Shown here: piece after piece, positions 1 to 8,787 of the stretch | Position numbering within the stretch: the first letter of the stretch is position 1 | Layout of the letters: every line of letters begins with the position of its first letter | Assembly: GCA_902492015.1 (NCBI GenBank) | Contig: CABUJR010000011.1 | Span: forward strand, 1 to 45,344 | Reading direction: 5' to 3' | Length of the DNA: 45,344 nt | From: an uncultured Eubacteriales bacterium | GTDB taxonomy: Bacteria > Bacillota > Clostridia > TANB77 > CAG-508 | Notes under the pieces: generated by a model | Told to the model about the DNA's origin: nothing | Databases searched by the model: none | Seen by the model: only the letters and a program-made list of their open reading frames with translations | Position numbers and translations under genes: made by a program

Positions 1-1
1 A

Positions 2-76
2 CTTTTATTTGCATTAGTTGTCGAAACTATTATAGTATTTGCCTTAATTATATTCGTTATATTTTTAAGCAAATAG
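2..76 (+). CDS. C-terminal end of a membrane protein (partial)
   Basis: An open frame runs in from the left edge and stops with TAG at 74-76, leaving 24 residues. They are almost all hydrophobic (VVETIIVFALIIFVIFLSK) and end in a lysine, which fits the last transmembrane helix of a membrane protein. A strong terminator follows within ten bases, which supports a genuine gene end. The family cannot be named from so short a tail. Confidence 0.55.
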   Translation, partial: LLFALVVETIIVFALIIFVIFLSK

Positions 77-82
77 ACAATA

Positions 83-121
83 AAAAACACATCTGTACTT
101 TGCTGGTCTGATGTGTTTTTT
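83..121 (+). terminator. Rho-independent terminator
   Basis: AAAAACACATC at 83-93 pairs with GATGTGTTTTT at 110-120 around a 16-base loop, and the right arm ends in a U-run. It lies directly after the stop codon at 76. Confidence 0.8.
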
Positions 122-130
122 ACATATTTT

Positions 131-153
131 CCGGCAACCACGTTTGTGGTTAC
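131..153. repeat. Short GC-richer hairpin, REP-like
   Basis: AACCAC (136-141) and GTGGTT (146-151) flank the loop GTTT. The hairpin is preceded by CCGGC and closed by GTTAC. It stands out from AT-rich surroundings and resembles the units of the hairpin cluster at 9092-9375, which use the same CCGGC and GTAAC/GTTAC words. There is no U-run, so it is not a second terminator. Confidence 0.4.
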
Positions 154-228
154 TTATTTCCTACTAATATTATACTTGAGTTTCAAGAATTTGTCAAATA
201 TTTTTTTAAAAGAAAGGATGATTTGTAT

Positions 229-744
229 ATGATAATTACAATTATTATTATATTATTAGCTATTATTTTAACATATTTATTAACAAAATTTATGAAAACT
301 AAAAACTATAAGGCAATTATAATTATGTTTGCTATTATTATAATAAGTTGCTTATCATATTTGTTATATACAGCTAATAAAGGTTATAAGGTTATTTATG
401 ATGGTTATATCTCTGATTTTGACAGTATAATTATATCTAATATGGATGAATATAATGAATTTATGAGTGATTCTGATGAATGGAATAAAGAATATAAACA
501 AAAAATATCTTCTATTAAATATAATGAAAGTTATTTCAAGAATAAGTCATTAGCATTAATTTTTATAACCACAGGAACTAGTATGAATAAATTTATTGGT
601 GTAGATATATCAACCGATAATAATACATTAATAGTTGAACCTAATATTAAGTATGCAAGTGGTACAGTTACTATGGATATAACAGGAAAATTAGTATTAG
701 TTGAAGTTGATAAAAGTGTAACAAATATAGAAGTACAAAGATAA
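229..744 (+). CDS. Hypothetical protein with two N-terminal membrane segments
   Basis: The protein opens with two hydrophobic segments (about residues 1-20 and 29-46) joined by a lysine-rich loop. A roughly 120-residue domain follows that should lie outside the membrane. Its C-terminal part (LALIFITTGTS, then alternating beta-like strands ending LVLVEVDKSV) has the look of a PrcB-type beta domain, but this is only a resemblance. The start is uncertain: AAAGGA at 213-218 serves either TTG at 223 (short spacing) or ATG at 229; ATG was preferred. No operon partner is evident. Function unknown. Confidence 0.6.
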   Translation: MIITIIIILLAIILTYLLTKFMKTKNYKAIIIMFAIIIISCLSYLLYTANKGYKVIYDGYISDFDSIIISNMDEYNEFMSDSDEWNKEYKQKISSIKYNESYFKNKSLALIFITTGTSMNKFIGVDISTDNNTLIVEPNIKYASGTVTMDITGKLVLVEVDKSVTNIEVQR

Positions 745-867
745 TATTTAATTTAGAATAAATACAGTTGATGAACGGAAATTTTTTTATGCTAAATGTG
801 GGAGTATATGCTGAAAAAATATGCTATTTTTTCGCAAATAAGTACCGCTAACGCACCATAATTATAC

Positions 868-905
868 TAACTTACAAGCCTAAAAGGTTGTAGGTTGTTT
901 TTTTA
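868..905 (+). terminator. Probable rho-independent terminator in the 745-1003 gap
   Basis: AACTTACAAGCCT and AGGTTGTAGGTT pair with one wobble and one bulge, and a run of T follows. It is about 120 bases after the stop at 744, so the preceding transcript would have a long 3' tail. A weaker AT hairpin (GAAAAAATA, loop TGC, TATTTTTTC) lies at 813-833. Nothing else in this gap looks like a gene. Confidence 0.6.
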
Positions 906-1003
906 TTAACCAAAAAGTGTGCATGTACTATATAAGTATTTAAGAATAGATATAAAACTAAATCAGATAATTTAGAAAAGTAAATAAACTGTAGGAGGGA
1001 AAT

Positions 1004-1516
1004 ATGGTAATTTTAATAGCAGGGTGTTCTCATACTGGAAAGACTTTATTAGCTCAACAATTATTAGAAAAGTATAAATATCCTTATTTATCAATAGACC
1101 ATTTGAAAATGGGGCTTATTAGAAGTGGTAATACAAGTTTAACAGTATCAGAAGATGAAGAGTTAACAGGATATTTATGGAATATAGTAAAAGAGATAAT
1201 AAAAACAAATATAGAAAATAATCAAAATATAATAATTGAAGGTTGTTATATTCCTTTTGATTGGAAAAAATATTTTAAAGAAGAATACTTAAAACAAATA
1301 AAATATGTTTGTTTAATAATGACAGAAGAATACATAAAAAATAATTTTTATAAAATTAAGAAATATGAAAATGCTATTGAAAATAGAATGATAAAAGAAG
1401 ATATTAGTATAGATGAAATTATTGAAGAAAATAAGCATAATTTAGAAATGTGTAAAAGATTTGAAAATAAGTATATATTAATTGATAAGGAATATAAAAT
1501 TAATTGTGATTTGTAA
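1004..1516 (+). CDS. P-loop kinase / AAA-type nucleotide kinase
   Basis: A 170-residue protein with an N-terminal Walker A loop, GCSHTGKT (residues 7-14), after a short hydrophobic strand (MVILIA). The small size, an acidic strand about 80 residues later (IIIEGCY) and a charged C-terminal half match the adenylate-kinase-like or 2-phosphoglycerate-kinase-like P-loop group that phosphorylates small molecules. The substrate cannot be read from the sequence. TAGGAGGGAAAT precedes the ATG, a strong ribosome binding site. The M15 peptidase follows after 50 bases, so the two may share a transcript. The ATP-binding role is well supported; the exact function is unknown. Confidence 0.75.
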   Translation: MVILIAGCSHTGKTLLAQQLLEKYKYPYLSIDHLKMGLIRSGNTSLTVSEDEELTGYLWNIVKEIIKTNIENNQNIIIEGCYIPFDWKKYFKEEYLKQIKYVCLIMTEEYIKNNFYKIKKYENAIENRMIKEDISIDEIIEENKHNLEMCKRFENKYILIDKEYKINCDL

Positions 1517-1566
1517 CAACATAGTTTTTAAAAATTTATTATTAGGAAAGGTAAAATTTACAAGTT

Positions 1567-2133
1567 ATGGGAAATAAATATGAAAATTTAATAAATAAAG
1601 ATAAACCAATAGATTCAAATTTCTATAAAAATTTTGAATTAATAGAAATATTAAATGTAGATAATGAAAAAATACAAATAGAAAAACTAACTTATAATAA
1701 TTACTTAAAACTTAATAAAGAATTATTAGAAAAAGAAAATATAGAAATAGGAGTTTTAAATTCTTTTAGAGATTTTAAAGAGCAAGAAGAAATTTGTAAA
1801 GAATATGTTAAGATTTATGGAGAAGATTTAGCATATAAGCTTGCAGCACTTCCAGGAACTAGTGAACATCATACAGGACTTGCAATAGATATTGCTGTAA
1901 AAAAAGATGATGGAAATTTTGCTGAAACAAATCAAGAATTATATGAAGAAGAAAATAAATTTTTAATTGTACATAAATATTTATATAAATATGGTTTTAT
2001 TTTAAGATATCCAAAAGATAAAACTAATATTACAAAATATAATTATGAACCATGGCATATAAGATATGTTGGAGAGAAAATTGCTAAAGTTTGTTTTTAT
2101 GAAAATATAACTTTAGAAGAATATTATAAGTAA
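1567..2133 (+). CDS. D-alanyl-D-alanine carboxypeptidase, peptidase M15B (VanY-like)
   Basis: A zinc peptidase expected to remove the terminal D-alanine from peptidoglycan stem peptides. The M15 signature SEHHTGLAID (residues 99-108) supplies zinc ligands H101 and D108. EPWHIRYVG carries the probable catalytic E161 and zinc ligand H164. The SFRDFKEQEEI segment is also typical of the family. At 188 residues it is a bare catalytic domain with no signal peptide or anchor, so it either acts in the cytoplasm on precursors or leaves by another route. The best Shine-Dalgarno match (AGGAAAGG, 1544-1551) is an unusually long 15 bases from the ATG, but an in-frame TAA at 1552 rules out an earlier start. 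Confidence 0.88.
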   Translation: MGNKYENLINKDKPIDSNFYKNFELIEILNVDNEKIQIEKLTYNNYLKLNKELLEKENIEIGVLNSFRDFKEQEEICKEYVKIYGEDLAYKLAALPGTSEHHTGLAIDIAVKKDDGNFAETNQELYEEENKFLIVHKYLYKYGFILRYPKDKTNITKYNYEPWHIRYVGEKIAKVCFYENITLEEYYK

Positions 2134-2138
2134 AATAG

Positions 2139-2179
2139 AAAAATAGATTAATATTCATAATTATTAATCTATTTTTTTA
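2139..2179. terminator. Bidirectional terminator
   Basis: AAAAATAGATTAAT (2139-2152) pairs perfectly with ATTAATCTATTTTT (2163-2176). A T-run follows on the plus strand and an A-run precedes, so the hairpin can end the M15 gene and also the minus-strand HD gene that converges on it. Confidence 0.75.
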
Positions 2180-2292
2180 TATAATTATATAATATGTAAG
2201 TTATTTAAATATTTCTATTAACCAAGCTTTTGTAAAATATTGTATACAAAGTTTATTTGAAATATATTTAAATTAAATATTAACTTTAGGGT

Positions 2293-2943
2293 TTAAATTA
2301 AATTTTCATTTTTTAAAGTATCAAGAACAACTTTAAAGAAATCATCTTTATTTTCTAAAAGAGAAATTATTTCTTTTTTAAAATTTTCAAAATATTCATC
2401 TTTAATATAAATTTTTGCATAACCATTTTTACCAAATTTGTTATTAAGATGATTGTAAATTTCATTTAAAATATCATCAAAAGAAAAGTCAGGATTATGT
2501 TTTAATGTATAAGTATAAGTTCTACATATAGCTGTTTTTACATCTAAGTTTTTATCTGCAGCAGATATTATTTTGCCATATAAATTTCTTGGTTCTATTT
2601 TACTAGAGGCTCTATGGTCTTCAATAGCAATTTTAATGAGTTTTAATTCGTTTTCACTGAAAAAATCTTTTAATTTTTCGTCTTGACTCATCATTTCAGC
2701 TGAAATTATTTCATGTTTTTTACTATCTATATGATGACCTATATCATGATAGGCTGCAACTACATATACTATATTTATATTAACATCATAATTTTTAGCA
2801 ATATCAAAAGAATGTTCTATAACATTCAAAATATGTTCTATTCCATGACCAGCTTCATTTAAATTATATTTTGGAAATATAAAATTTTCTATGTAGTATA
2901 CTAAATCTTGATTTAAATTATTTTTATTATAGTTATACTCCAT
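2293..2943 (-). CDS. HD-domain phosphohydrolase
   Basis: A 216-residue HD-superfamily metal-dependent phosphohydrolase. The metal-binding pattern is complete: H33/H37 in GHGIEH, the HD pair H66-D67 in AAYHDIGHH, EDHR near residue 110, and AADKN further on. Family members hydrolyse nucleotides or other phosphate esters; the spacing resembles the single-domain YedJ-like group rather than GYP-type cyclic-di-GMP phosphodiesterases. AAGGAGATTTAATTA precedes the ATG on the minus strand. It appears to be transcribed alone. The substrate is unknown. Confidence 0.82.
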   Translation of the reverse strand: MEYNYNKNNLNQDLVYYIENFIFPKYNLNEAGHGIEHILNVIEHSFDIAKNYDVNINIVYVVAAYHDIGHHIDSKKHEIISAEMMSQDEKLKDFFSENELKLIKIAIEDHRASSKIEPRNLYGKIISAADKNLDVKTAICRTYTYTLKHNPDFSFDDILNEIYNHLNNKFGKNGYAKIYIKDEYFENFKKEIISLLENKDDFFKVVLDTLKNENLI

Positions 2944-3259
2944 TAATTAAATCTCCTTAAAAAATGTAATAAATTAAATAATTAGATACATATATTATAA
3001 TTTATTGTGTTTATTAATATTTGAATGTAATTATAAAATATATATTTATAAACTTCATTGTTTTTATATATAATAAATTGATTAAAAAATATTATAAAAT
3101 TATTTATTATATTAGAATTATAATTTAAAAATAGAATATAATCAATAAAGATTTATTATATATAGAGTGAAAAAATAAAAAAAGAATACTAGTAAGTATA
3201 TAAATTTTGATTAAATTTGTTATAATTTTTATAAAAATTAGTAAAAAAACAGAAAATAC
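2944..3259. other. AT-rich intergenic region between divergent transcripts
   Basis: This stretch separates the minus-strand HD gene from the plus-strand riboswitch operon. It is almost pure A/T with scattered short palindromes. It should hold the HD gene promoter on the minus strand, but no element stands out. No open frame, repeat or RNA motif was recognised. Confidence 0.5.
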
Positions 3260-3288
3260 TTGAAAAAAAATAAAGTATTTAGTATAAT
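3260..3288 (+). promoter_or_regulatory. Sigma-A type promoter of the riboswitch operon
   Basis: TTGAAA (3260-3265) and a perfect TATAAT (3283-3288) are separated by 17 bases. Transcription should begin at about 3295, a few bases before the riboswitch aptamer. Confidence 0.75.
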
Positions 3289-3300
3289 TTTAATGTAATT

Positions 3301-3424
3301 TAAAAGGGAGTAGCTTGAAAATTACTAATCAACAATCTCGATATTTATCTGGTTAGTAACCTAAAAAGGAGTGAGACTTTTAAAGAAGCAAGGAATATAA
3401 CTTGTTTCTTTAAGAGTCTTTTTC
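3301..3424 (+). promoter_or_regulatory. yybP-ykoY manganese riboswitch with overlapping intrinsic terminator
   Basis: P1 is AAAAG (3302-3306) with CTTTT (3377-3381). The conserved loop GGGAGTAGC follows the 5' strand and GTGAGA precedes the 3' strand. A second arm pairs TTACTAA (3322-3328) with TTAGTAA (3353-3359), with TCAACAA after the first strand and CTGG before the second, as in the Lactococcus yoaB leader. The terminator stem 3375-3392/3401-3418, followed by TTTTT, reuses the 3' strand of P1. Mn2+ binding that stabilises P1 should therefore block termination, giving a metal-induced ON switch. The family is known to control Mn2+/Ca2+ exporters, which matches the P-type ATPase downstream. 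Identification is by eye; metal specificity is inferred. Confidence 0.85.
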
Positions 3425-3461
3425 TTTTAATAATTATATAATGAAAAAATGGAGGAACTTA

Positions 3462-4346
3462 ATGAATACAGAAATTATAAGTATACAAACAGAAGATGGT
3501 GTTATAAATGATGGATTTATATTAAGAACTTCTTCTAAAAAAATTTTAATTGCAACTCATGGAATGGGAAGTAATTGCTTTAAAGAAAGAGAAAAGATTA
3601 TTGCAAAAAAAGTATTAGAAAATGGAATTGATTTTTTTGGGTATAACAATAGAGGAAGCGAACTTGTAAAAAATATAAGAAAAAATGTTAATGGAACAGT
3701 AAAGAAATTATTAGCAGGTACAACTTATGAGAATCCTAAAGAAGGATATTTTGATATTAAAGCTGCCATAAAAAAAGCTGTATCACTTGGATATACTGAT
3801 ATTTATTTGCAAGGTCATAGTTTAGGGGCTACAAAGGTCCTTTTTACTTATAATAAGTTTAAAAATGAGAATTCAGAGCTTTTAAAATATGTAAAAGGAA
3901 TTATTTTACTATCTTTAATAGATATTCCAAAAGTATTAAAAATATATTTGAATGAAAATTATGAAAAAATGGTAAATCTTGCAATTCAAAAAGAAGATGA
4001 GAAAAAAGTTTTAGAGCTAATGCCAAGAGAGAGTTTTATTCATCCAATTAGTGTAAAAACTTTTTTAGAGTATTCTAAATATTCAAAAGAAATTGATTTT
4101 GCACAATATAGTAAAAAGTATTATGAGTATAAAGAGCTTAACAATATAAATGTACCTTTATTTATGAGATGGGGTTCTGAAAATGAAATGATAGAACAAC
4201 CAGCAGAAAGCTTAGTAAATATAGTTTCTCAAAAAATAACTAATAATAGAAAAGATATAAATTATATAGTCAGTGCTGATCATGGTTATACAGGAAAAGA
4301 AGAAATACTTGCAGGAGAAATTGTAGAATTTTTAAATAAAATTTAA
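3462..4346 (+). CDS. Alpha/beta hydrolase, first gene of the riboswitch operon
   Basis: A 294-residue cytoplasmic serine hydrolase. The nucleophile elbow is GHSLG with S120; THGMGSN (residues 32-38) matches the HG oxyanion loop; ADHGYTG near the C-terminus gives the probable catalytic H274. The acid residue is not certain; WGSENEMIEQP lies where it is expected. An ATG 21 bases upstream at 3441 is in frame, but GGAGG at 3451-3455 sits 6 bases before ATG 3462, which decides the start. It lies directly behind the manganese riboswitch and 158 bases before the metal ATPase, so it should be metal-induced. Substrate unknown; possibly a lipase or esterase of the dienelactone-hydrolase type. Confidence 0.8.
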   Translation: MNTEIISIQTEDGVINDGFILRTSSKKILIATHGMGSNCFKEREKIIAKKVLENGIDFFGYNNRGSELVKNIRKNVNGTVKKLLAGTTYENPKEGYFDIKAAIKKAVSLGYTDIYLQGHSLGATKVLFTYNKFKNENSELLKYVKGIILLSLIDIPKVLKIYLNENYEKMVNLAIQKEDEKKVLELMPRESFIHPISVKTFLEYSKYSKEIDFAQYSKKYYEYKELNNINVPLFMRWGSENEMIEQPAESLVNIVSQKITNNRKDINYIVSADHGYTGKEEILAGEIVEFLNKI

Positions 4347-4504
4347 AATGAATAGCTAATTATATAAATAATCAAAAGAAATTAGAAAAAATAAACATAG
4401 AAATATTTTAATGCAAATTTTAATATAGTTCTTAGAAATAATGGAACTTTTAATGATGTTAATAAAATTTTAAAAATATATTAATAAATTAAGGAGGAAA
4501 CAAA

Positions 4505-7225
4505 ATGGAAGAAAAATGGTTTAAAAAATCCATAAGAGAAACTGCTGAAAAGCTTAATACTAGTATAGAAAAAGGTTTAACAGCAGATGAAGTAACAAAA
4601 AGATATGAAACTTATGGATATAATGAACTGAAAGCTAAGTCTAAAAAAAGCTTGCTTAGAAAATTTTTAGAACAATTTAAAGATTTTATGATTATTGTTC
4701 TAATAATTGCTGCTATAGTATCTGGAATTGTTGGAGTACAACAAGGAGAAGGGATAGCAGACACAATAATTATTTTAATAGTAGTAGTTGTTAATGCAAT
4801 AATTGGAGTTGCACAAGAAAATAAGGCAGAAAAATCATTAGAAGCTCTTCAAAAATTAAGTAGCCATGTTGCAAAGGTTATAAGAGATGGAAAAATGGTT
4901 GTAGTTCAATCAGCTGAATTAGTTCCTGGGGACATAGTTGTATTAGATACTGGTGATTTTATACCAGCTGATTTAAGAATTATTGAAGCTGTGAATTTAA
5001 AATCTCAAGAATCAGCTTTAACTGGTGAATCAGTTCCAGTAGAAAAAGTAGAAGAAGCAATAGAAAATGACGAAGTTGGTATTGGTGACAGAAAGAACAT
5101 GTTATTTTCTTCTAGTTTAGTAACTTATGGTAGAGGAAAAGGTATAGTTGTTGAAACTGGAATGAATACTGAAGTGGGTAAAATTGCTAAAATGATTAAT
5201 GAAACAGAAGACGGAGCAACACCACTTCAAATAAAATTAAATAACTTAGGAAAAACATTAGGTATTGTTGCTCTTGTAATATGTGCAATAATATTTGTAG
5301 TTGGTATTTTATATGGAAAAGCACCACTTAATATGTTTATGACAGCTGTATCACTTGCAGTTGCTGCAATACCAGAAGGATTAGCTGCAGTATCAACAAT
5401 AGTTTTAGCTATTGGCGTTCAAAGAATGGTAAAAAGAAATGCTATAGTTAAGAAATTGCCAGCAGTTGAAACATTAGGAAGTGCATCAGTTATTTGCTCT
5501 GATAAAACAGGTACTTTAACTCAAAATAAAATGACAGTAAAAAAAGTATTTGTTAATGGAGAATTAGTAGATTTAGAAAGCATTAAAAATTTTGATGATG
5601 AAACTACAAAATTATTTGAAGCAGAAATGCTTTGTAATGATACAAAAGTTTCAGAAGATGGAACTTTAACAGGTGACCCAACAGAAACAGCACTAATTGA
5701 TATGGGCAATAAAGTAGGATTTAATTTAGAAAACTACCCTAGAGTTGCAGAAATACCTTTTGATTCTGACAGAAAATTAATGACAACTGTTCATAAAGTA
5801 GGAGACAAATTTGTTGTTTATACTAAAGGTGGTGTAGATGAATTATTACAATGCTGCACAACATATCAAAAAAATGGAGAAGTAAAAGCAGATTTAAATA
5901 ATTATAAAGAAAGAATTCAAGAATGTAATAAAAGGATGGCTGAAGGAGCTTTAAGAGTTCTAGCAGCAGGATATAAAATAGTAAATCATCCTATATCTGA
6001 TGAGGATATGAAAAAATTAGAATCAAGCCTTATATTTGTTGGAATGGTTGGAATGATAGACCCTCCTAGAGAAGAGGCAAAAGAGGCTGTAAAGAAATGT
6101 ATAACAGCAGGAATAAAAACTGTTATGATTACAGGAGATCATAAAATAACAGCAACAGCGATTGCAAAGGAATTAGGAATACTAAAAAATGAAAGTGAAG
6201 CAATAACTGGTAGTGAACTTGAAAAAATGACAGATGAAGAATTAAAAGAAAAAGTAAGAAATATATCAGTTTATGCAAGAGTATCACCAGAGCACAAAGT
6301 ACGTATTGTAAAAGCATGGCAAGCAAATGGAGAAATTGTTGCTATGACAGGTGATGGAGTTAATGACGCTCCAGCACTTAAAAAAGCAGATATTGGTTGT
6401 GCAATGGGAATGGTAGGTACAGATGTTGCTAAAGAAGCAGCAGATGTAATATTAACAGATGACAATTTTGCTACAGTAGTTTCAGCAGTAGAAGAAGGAA
6501 GAAGAATTTATAATAATATTTTAAAAGCAATAACATTCTTGTTATCAAGTAATATTGGTGAAATAGTTGTTCTGTTTTTAGCATTACTATTAACACCTGT
6601 ATTTGCAAGTGCATTTGGAATTCCAAATGAGTTAATAAATGAACTTGAAGTATTATTACCAGTACAAATTTTATGGATTAATTTAGTAACAGACTCATTA
6701 CCAGCGTTAGCATTAGCTTATGATCCAGCAGAAAAAGGTATTATGAAAAGAAAACCTATGAAAAATTCAAAAGGAATATTTACAAAAGGTATGTCTTGGA
6801 GAATTTTATATCAAGGAATTATGATAGGATTACTTACATTATCAGCATTTATTATTGGTTTAGCAACAACAACTGAACCGATAGATGGTTTAACACTTGC
6901 AGAGAGTAAAATAGAAGTTGGTCAGACAATGGCATTTATAACTCTTGCATTATCTGAACTTGTTCACGTATTTAATATAAGAAATAATAAAGATTCAATT
7001 TTCAAATCAAACCCATTTAATAATAAAACATTATTACTTGCAATATTGGTATCTGCAGCATTGATGTTTATTGTTTTACTTGTTCCATCATTAACAAGTA
7101 TATTTGGTATAGTAAGATTACCACTTCATAATATAGAAGAAACAGCAGCTCTTGTTATTGCACCACTTATAATTGTTGAATTATTTAAATTATTTAAAAT
7201 AAACGGAACTAAACATGAGGAATAA
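4505..7225 (+). CDS. P-type cation ATPase, Ca2+/Mn2+ exporter type (P2)
   Basis: A 906-residue P2-type ATPase pumping a divalent cation across the membrane. Actuator motif TGES is at residues 173-176, the phosphorylated Asp333 lies in DKTGTLT, and the hinge motif TGDGVNDAP is at 615-623. Helix M4 carries PEGL (290-293) and helix M6 carries NLVTDSLPALALA, which together fit the SERCA/LMCA1 single-calcium-site pattern. The N-terminal cation-ATPase domain and about ten membrane segments are complete. AAGGAGGAAACAAA precedes the ATG. Annotated relatives are mostly called Ca2+ pumps, but the upstream manganese riboswitch points to Mn2+ export, as for YoaB and CaxP-like pumps. The ATPase role is very secure; ion choice is inferred from context. 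Confidence 0.93.
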   Translation: MEEKWFKKSIRETAEKLNTSIEKGLTADEVTKRYETYGYNELKAKSKKSLLRKFLEQFKDFMIIVLIIAAIVSGIVGVQQGEGIADTIIILIVVVVNAIIGVAQENKAEKSLEALQKLSSHVAKVIRDGKMVVVQSAELVPGDIVVLDTGDFIPADLRIIEAVNLKSQESALTGESVPVEKVEEAIENDEVGIGDRKNMLFSSSLVTYGRGKGIVVETGMNTEVGKIAKMINETEDGATPLQIKLNNLGKTLGIVALVICAIIFVVGILYGKAPLNMFMTAVSLAVAAIPEGLAAVSTIVLAIGVQRMVKRNAIVKKLPAVETLGSASVICSDKTGTLTQNKMTVKKVFVNGELVDLESIKNFDDETTKLFEAEMLCNDTKVSEDGTLTGDPTETALIDMGNKVGFNLENYPRVAEIPFDSDRKLMTTVHKVGDKFVVYTKGGVDELLQCCTTYQKNGEVKADLNNYKERIQECNKRMAEGALRVLAAGYKIVNHPISDEDMKKLESSLIFVGMVGMIDPPREEAKEAVKKCITAGIKTVMITGDHKITATAIAKELGILKNESEAITGSELEKMTDEELKEKVRNISVYARVSPEHKVRIVKAWQANGEIVAMTGDGVNDAPALKKADIGCAMGMVGTDVAKEAADVILTDDNFATVVSAVEEGRRIYNNILKAITFLLSSNIGEIVVLFLALLLTPVFASAFGIPNELINELEVLLPVQILWINLVTDSLPALALAYDPAEKGIMKRKPMKNSKGIFTKGMSWRILYQGIMIGLLTLSAFIIGLATTTEPIDGLTLAESKIEVGQTMAFITLALSELVHVFNIRNNKDSIFKSNPFNNKTLLLAILVSAALMFIVLLVPSLTSIFGIVRLPLHNIEETAALVIAPLIIVELFKLFKINGTKHEE

Positions 7226-7245
7226 CCAAGGTTTGAAAATTACGT

Positions 7246-7290
7246 AAAAAAAGATGTAAACACATATTATTGTGTTTACATCTTTTTTTT
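7246..7290 (+). terminator. Strong rho-independent terminator after the P-type ATPase
   Basis: AAAAAAAGATGTAAACACA pairs with TGTGTTTACATCTTTTTTT around a loop of about six bases, an almost perfect 19-bp stem with a long U-run. The dispersed repeat begins immediately after it. Confidence 0.9.
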
Positions 7291-7444
7291 TATTTAGTAG
7301 GAAAGTGCGCTGCACTTCCTACTAAATAAAGGCTTATGCCCAATATTGCACACAAGTTTTTTTAAAAACTTGGTAGAGCGAACAAAGACGTGGACATTTG
7401 CATAAAATTTTGTCTTTTGCTATTATCATAATGTCCACTTTTGT
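7291..7444. repeat. Dispersed palindromic repeat, copy 1
   Basis: The first 120 or so bases are nearly identical to 38779-38900. Three inverted repeats occur in order: TTTAGTAGGA-AGTGC / GCACT-TCCTACTAAA with one bulged A and a 3-base loop; CAAGTTTTT / AAAAACTTG; and GTGGACATT (7390-7398) / AATGTCCAC (7430-7438) followed by TTTTG, which could itself terminate transcription. No open frame is present. This accounts for most of the 7226-7614 gap; the rest is AT-rich with the deacetylase promoter. Confidence 0.85.
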
Positions 7445-7560
7445 TCTATAAAAGAAAAATTATTTTAAATTTGTTATTATATAAATAGTTTACTAAATAT
7501 TACATACGAAATTATCTAAAAAATAAATTCTACAAAATATGACATAATATAAATAAATAC

Positions 7561-7588
7561 TTGAAAATTTTGAATAATAATATATAAT
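7561..7588 (+). promoter_or_regulatory. Sigma-A type promoter for the deacetylase gene
   Basis: TTGAAA (7561-7566) and TATAAT (7583-7588) are 16 bases apart, followed by AAAAGGAG and the start codon. Confidence 0.6.
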
Positions 7589-7614
7589 AATGTAAGAAAA
7601 GGAGAATATAATAA

Positions 7615-8643
7615 ATGTTATATGGAATGGATGACCATGACTTTGACGAAAACTTAAGTTTGGTTAAAAAATCCAAATTAAATATGAAAAAAGTTATATT
7701 AGTAATTGTAATATTTTTACTATGTTTTTTTATCATGTTTGGAAGTTTTTCTATTTCATATAGAATAATAAATAAACAGCCAATAGATAATTTAGCGTCA
7801 ACAGAAATAGAGAACAATGTTCCAGATAATAAAAAAGAAGCATCAGAGTCAATAAGAGTTGAAGAAAAAGAAGTAACACAGGCAAAAAACGAAAAAAAAG
7901 ATGAAAGTACAAATTTAGTAATAAATACAGATGTAAAAATTGCTGAACATAATATGGAAGAAATAAAAAAACAATTTTTACCAGTTCAAAATTTGAATGC
8001 AAAACAAGAAATAAAAAACATCTATACTTCAGAAGAAAAACAGGTATATTTAACTTTTGATGATGGACCATCAAAAACTGTAACACCACAGATTTTAGAT
8101 ATATTAAGAGATAATGGAGTAAAAGCCACATTTTTTGTATTAGGTTCTAGGGTAGAATTATATCCAGAAATATTAAAAAGAGAGTTTAATGAGGGACATT
8201 ATATTGCAAATCACGGATATTCTCATAGTTATAAATCAATTTATGAAAGTAAAGATACTACTTTTAATGAATATGTTCAATGTGAAAATTCCATAAAAAA
8301 TGCTTTAGAAATACCAGAATATAATTCATATTTATTTAGATTTCCAGGTGGCTCTACAGGAGGAAAATATTCTTCTATAAAAAAAGAGGCAAGAGATTTA
8401 TTTGATTTATATGGAATAGCATATACAAATTGGAACTGTTTAACAGGAGATGCTGCAGGTAGCAAAACTAAAGAAGAATGCATGACAGAAATGATTTCAA
8501 CAAAAGCAAATCAGAATAGCATAATATTATTAATGCATGATGCAGGGGATAAAAATCAAACTGTTGAAGTATTGCCGGAGATAATACAATATTATAAGAA
8601 TGAAGGTTATACTTTTAAGAATTTTTACGAAATATTTAAATAG
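7615..8643 (+). CDS. Membrane-anchored polysaccharide deacetylase (peptidoglycan deacetylase type)
   Basis: A 342-residue CE4 deacetylase that removes acetyl groups from an amino-sugar polymer, most likely peptidoglycan N-acetylglucosamine. A cytoplasmic tail of about 24 residues precedes one membrane helix (about 25-48), then a charged Lys/Glu-rich linker to about 140. The NodB domain follows: TFDDGP (147-152, base D149 and metal D150), metal ligands H200 and H204 in NHGYSHS, RFPGG (242-246), and LMHD with H308. All five CE4 motifs are intact, so it should be active outside the membrane. The start is ATG 7615 with GGAG about ten bases upstream; ATG 7627 is a possible alternative. It is monocistronic. 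Confidence 0.92.
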   Translation: MLYGMDDHDFDENLSLVKKSKLNMKKVILVIVIFLLCFFIMFGSFSISYRIINKQPIDNLASTEIENNVPDNKKEASESIRVEEKEVTQAKNEKKDESTNLVINTDVKIAEHNMEEIKKQFLPVQNLNAKQEIKNIYTSEEKQVYLTFDDGPSKTVTPQILDILRDNGVKATFFVLGSRVELYPEILKREFNEGHYIANHGYSHSYKSIYESKDTTFNEYVQCENSIKNALEIPEYNSYLFRFPGGSTGGKYSSIKKEARDLFDLYGIAYTNWNCLTGDAAGSKTKEECMTEMISTKANQNSIILLMHDAGDKNQTVEVLPEIIQYYKNEGYTFKNFYEIFK

Positions 8644-8787
8644 TAGGATATAAGATAAATAGAATTATAAAGTAATTAATGATGGTAGAGTAGTAGTCAG
8701 CAGCAGAGAGATTTATAATAAGAGATATTAGTATTGATGACTAATTATTAATCACATTAATTATTAAAATATAATAGGTATGTTAGA

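Noticed and set aside
3441..3461. Earlier in-frame ATG for the alpha/beta hydrolase
   Set aside because: GGAGG lies between the two ATGs at the right distance for 3462, and none precedes 3441.
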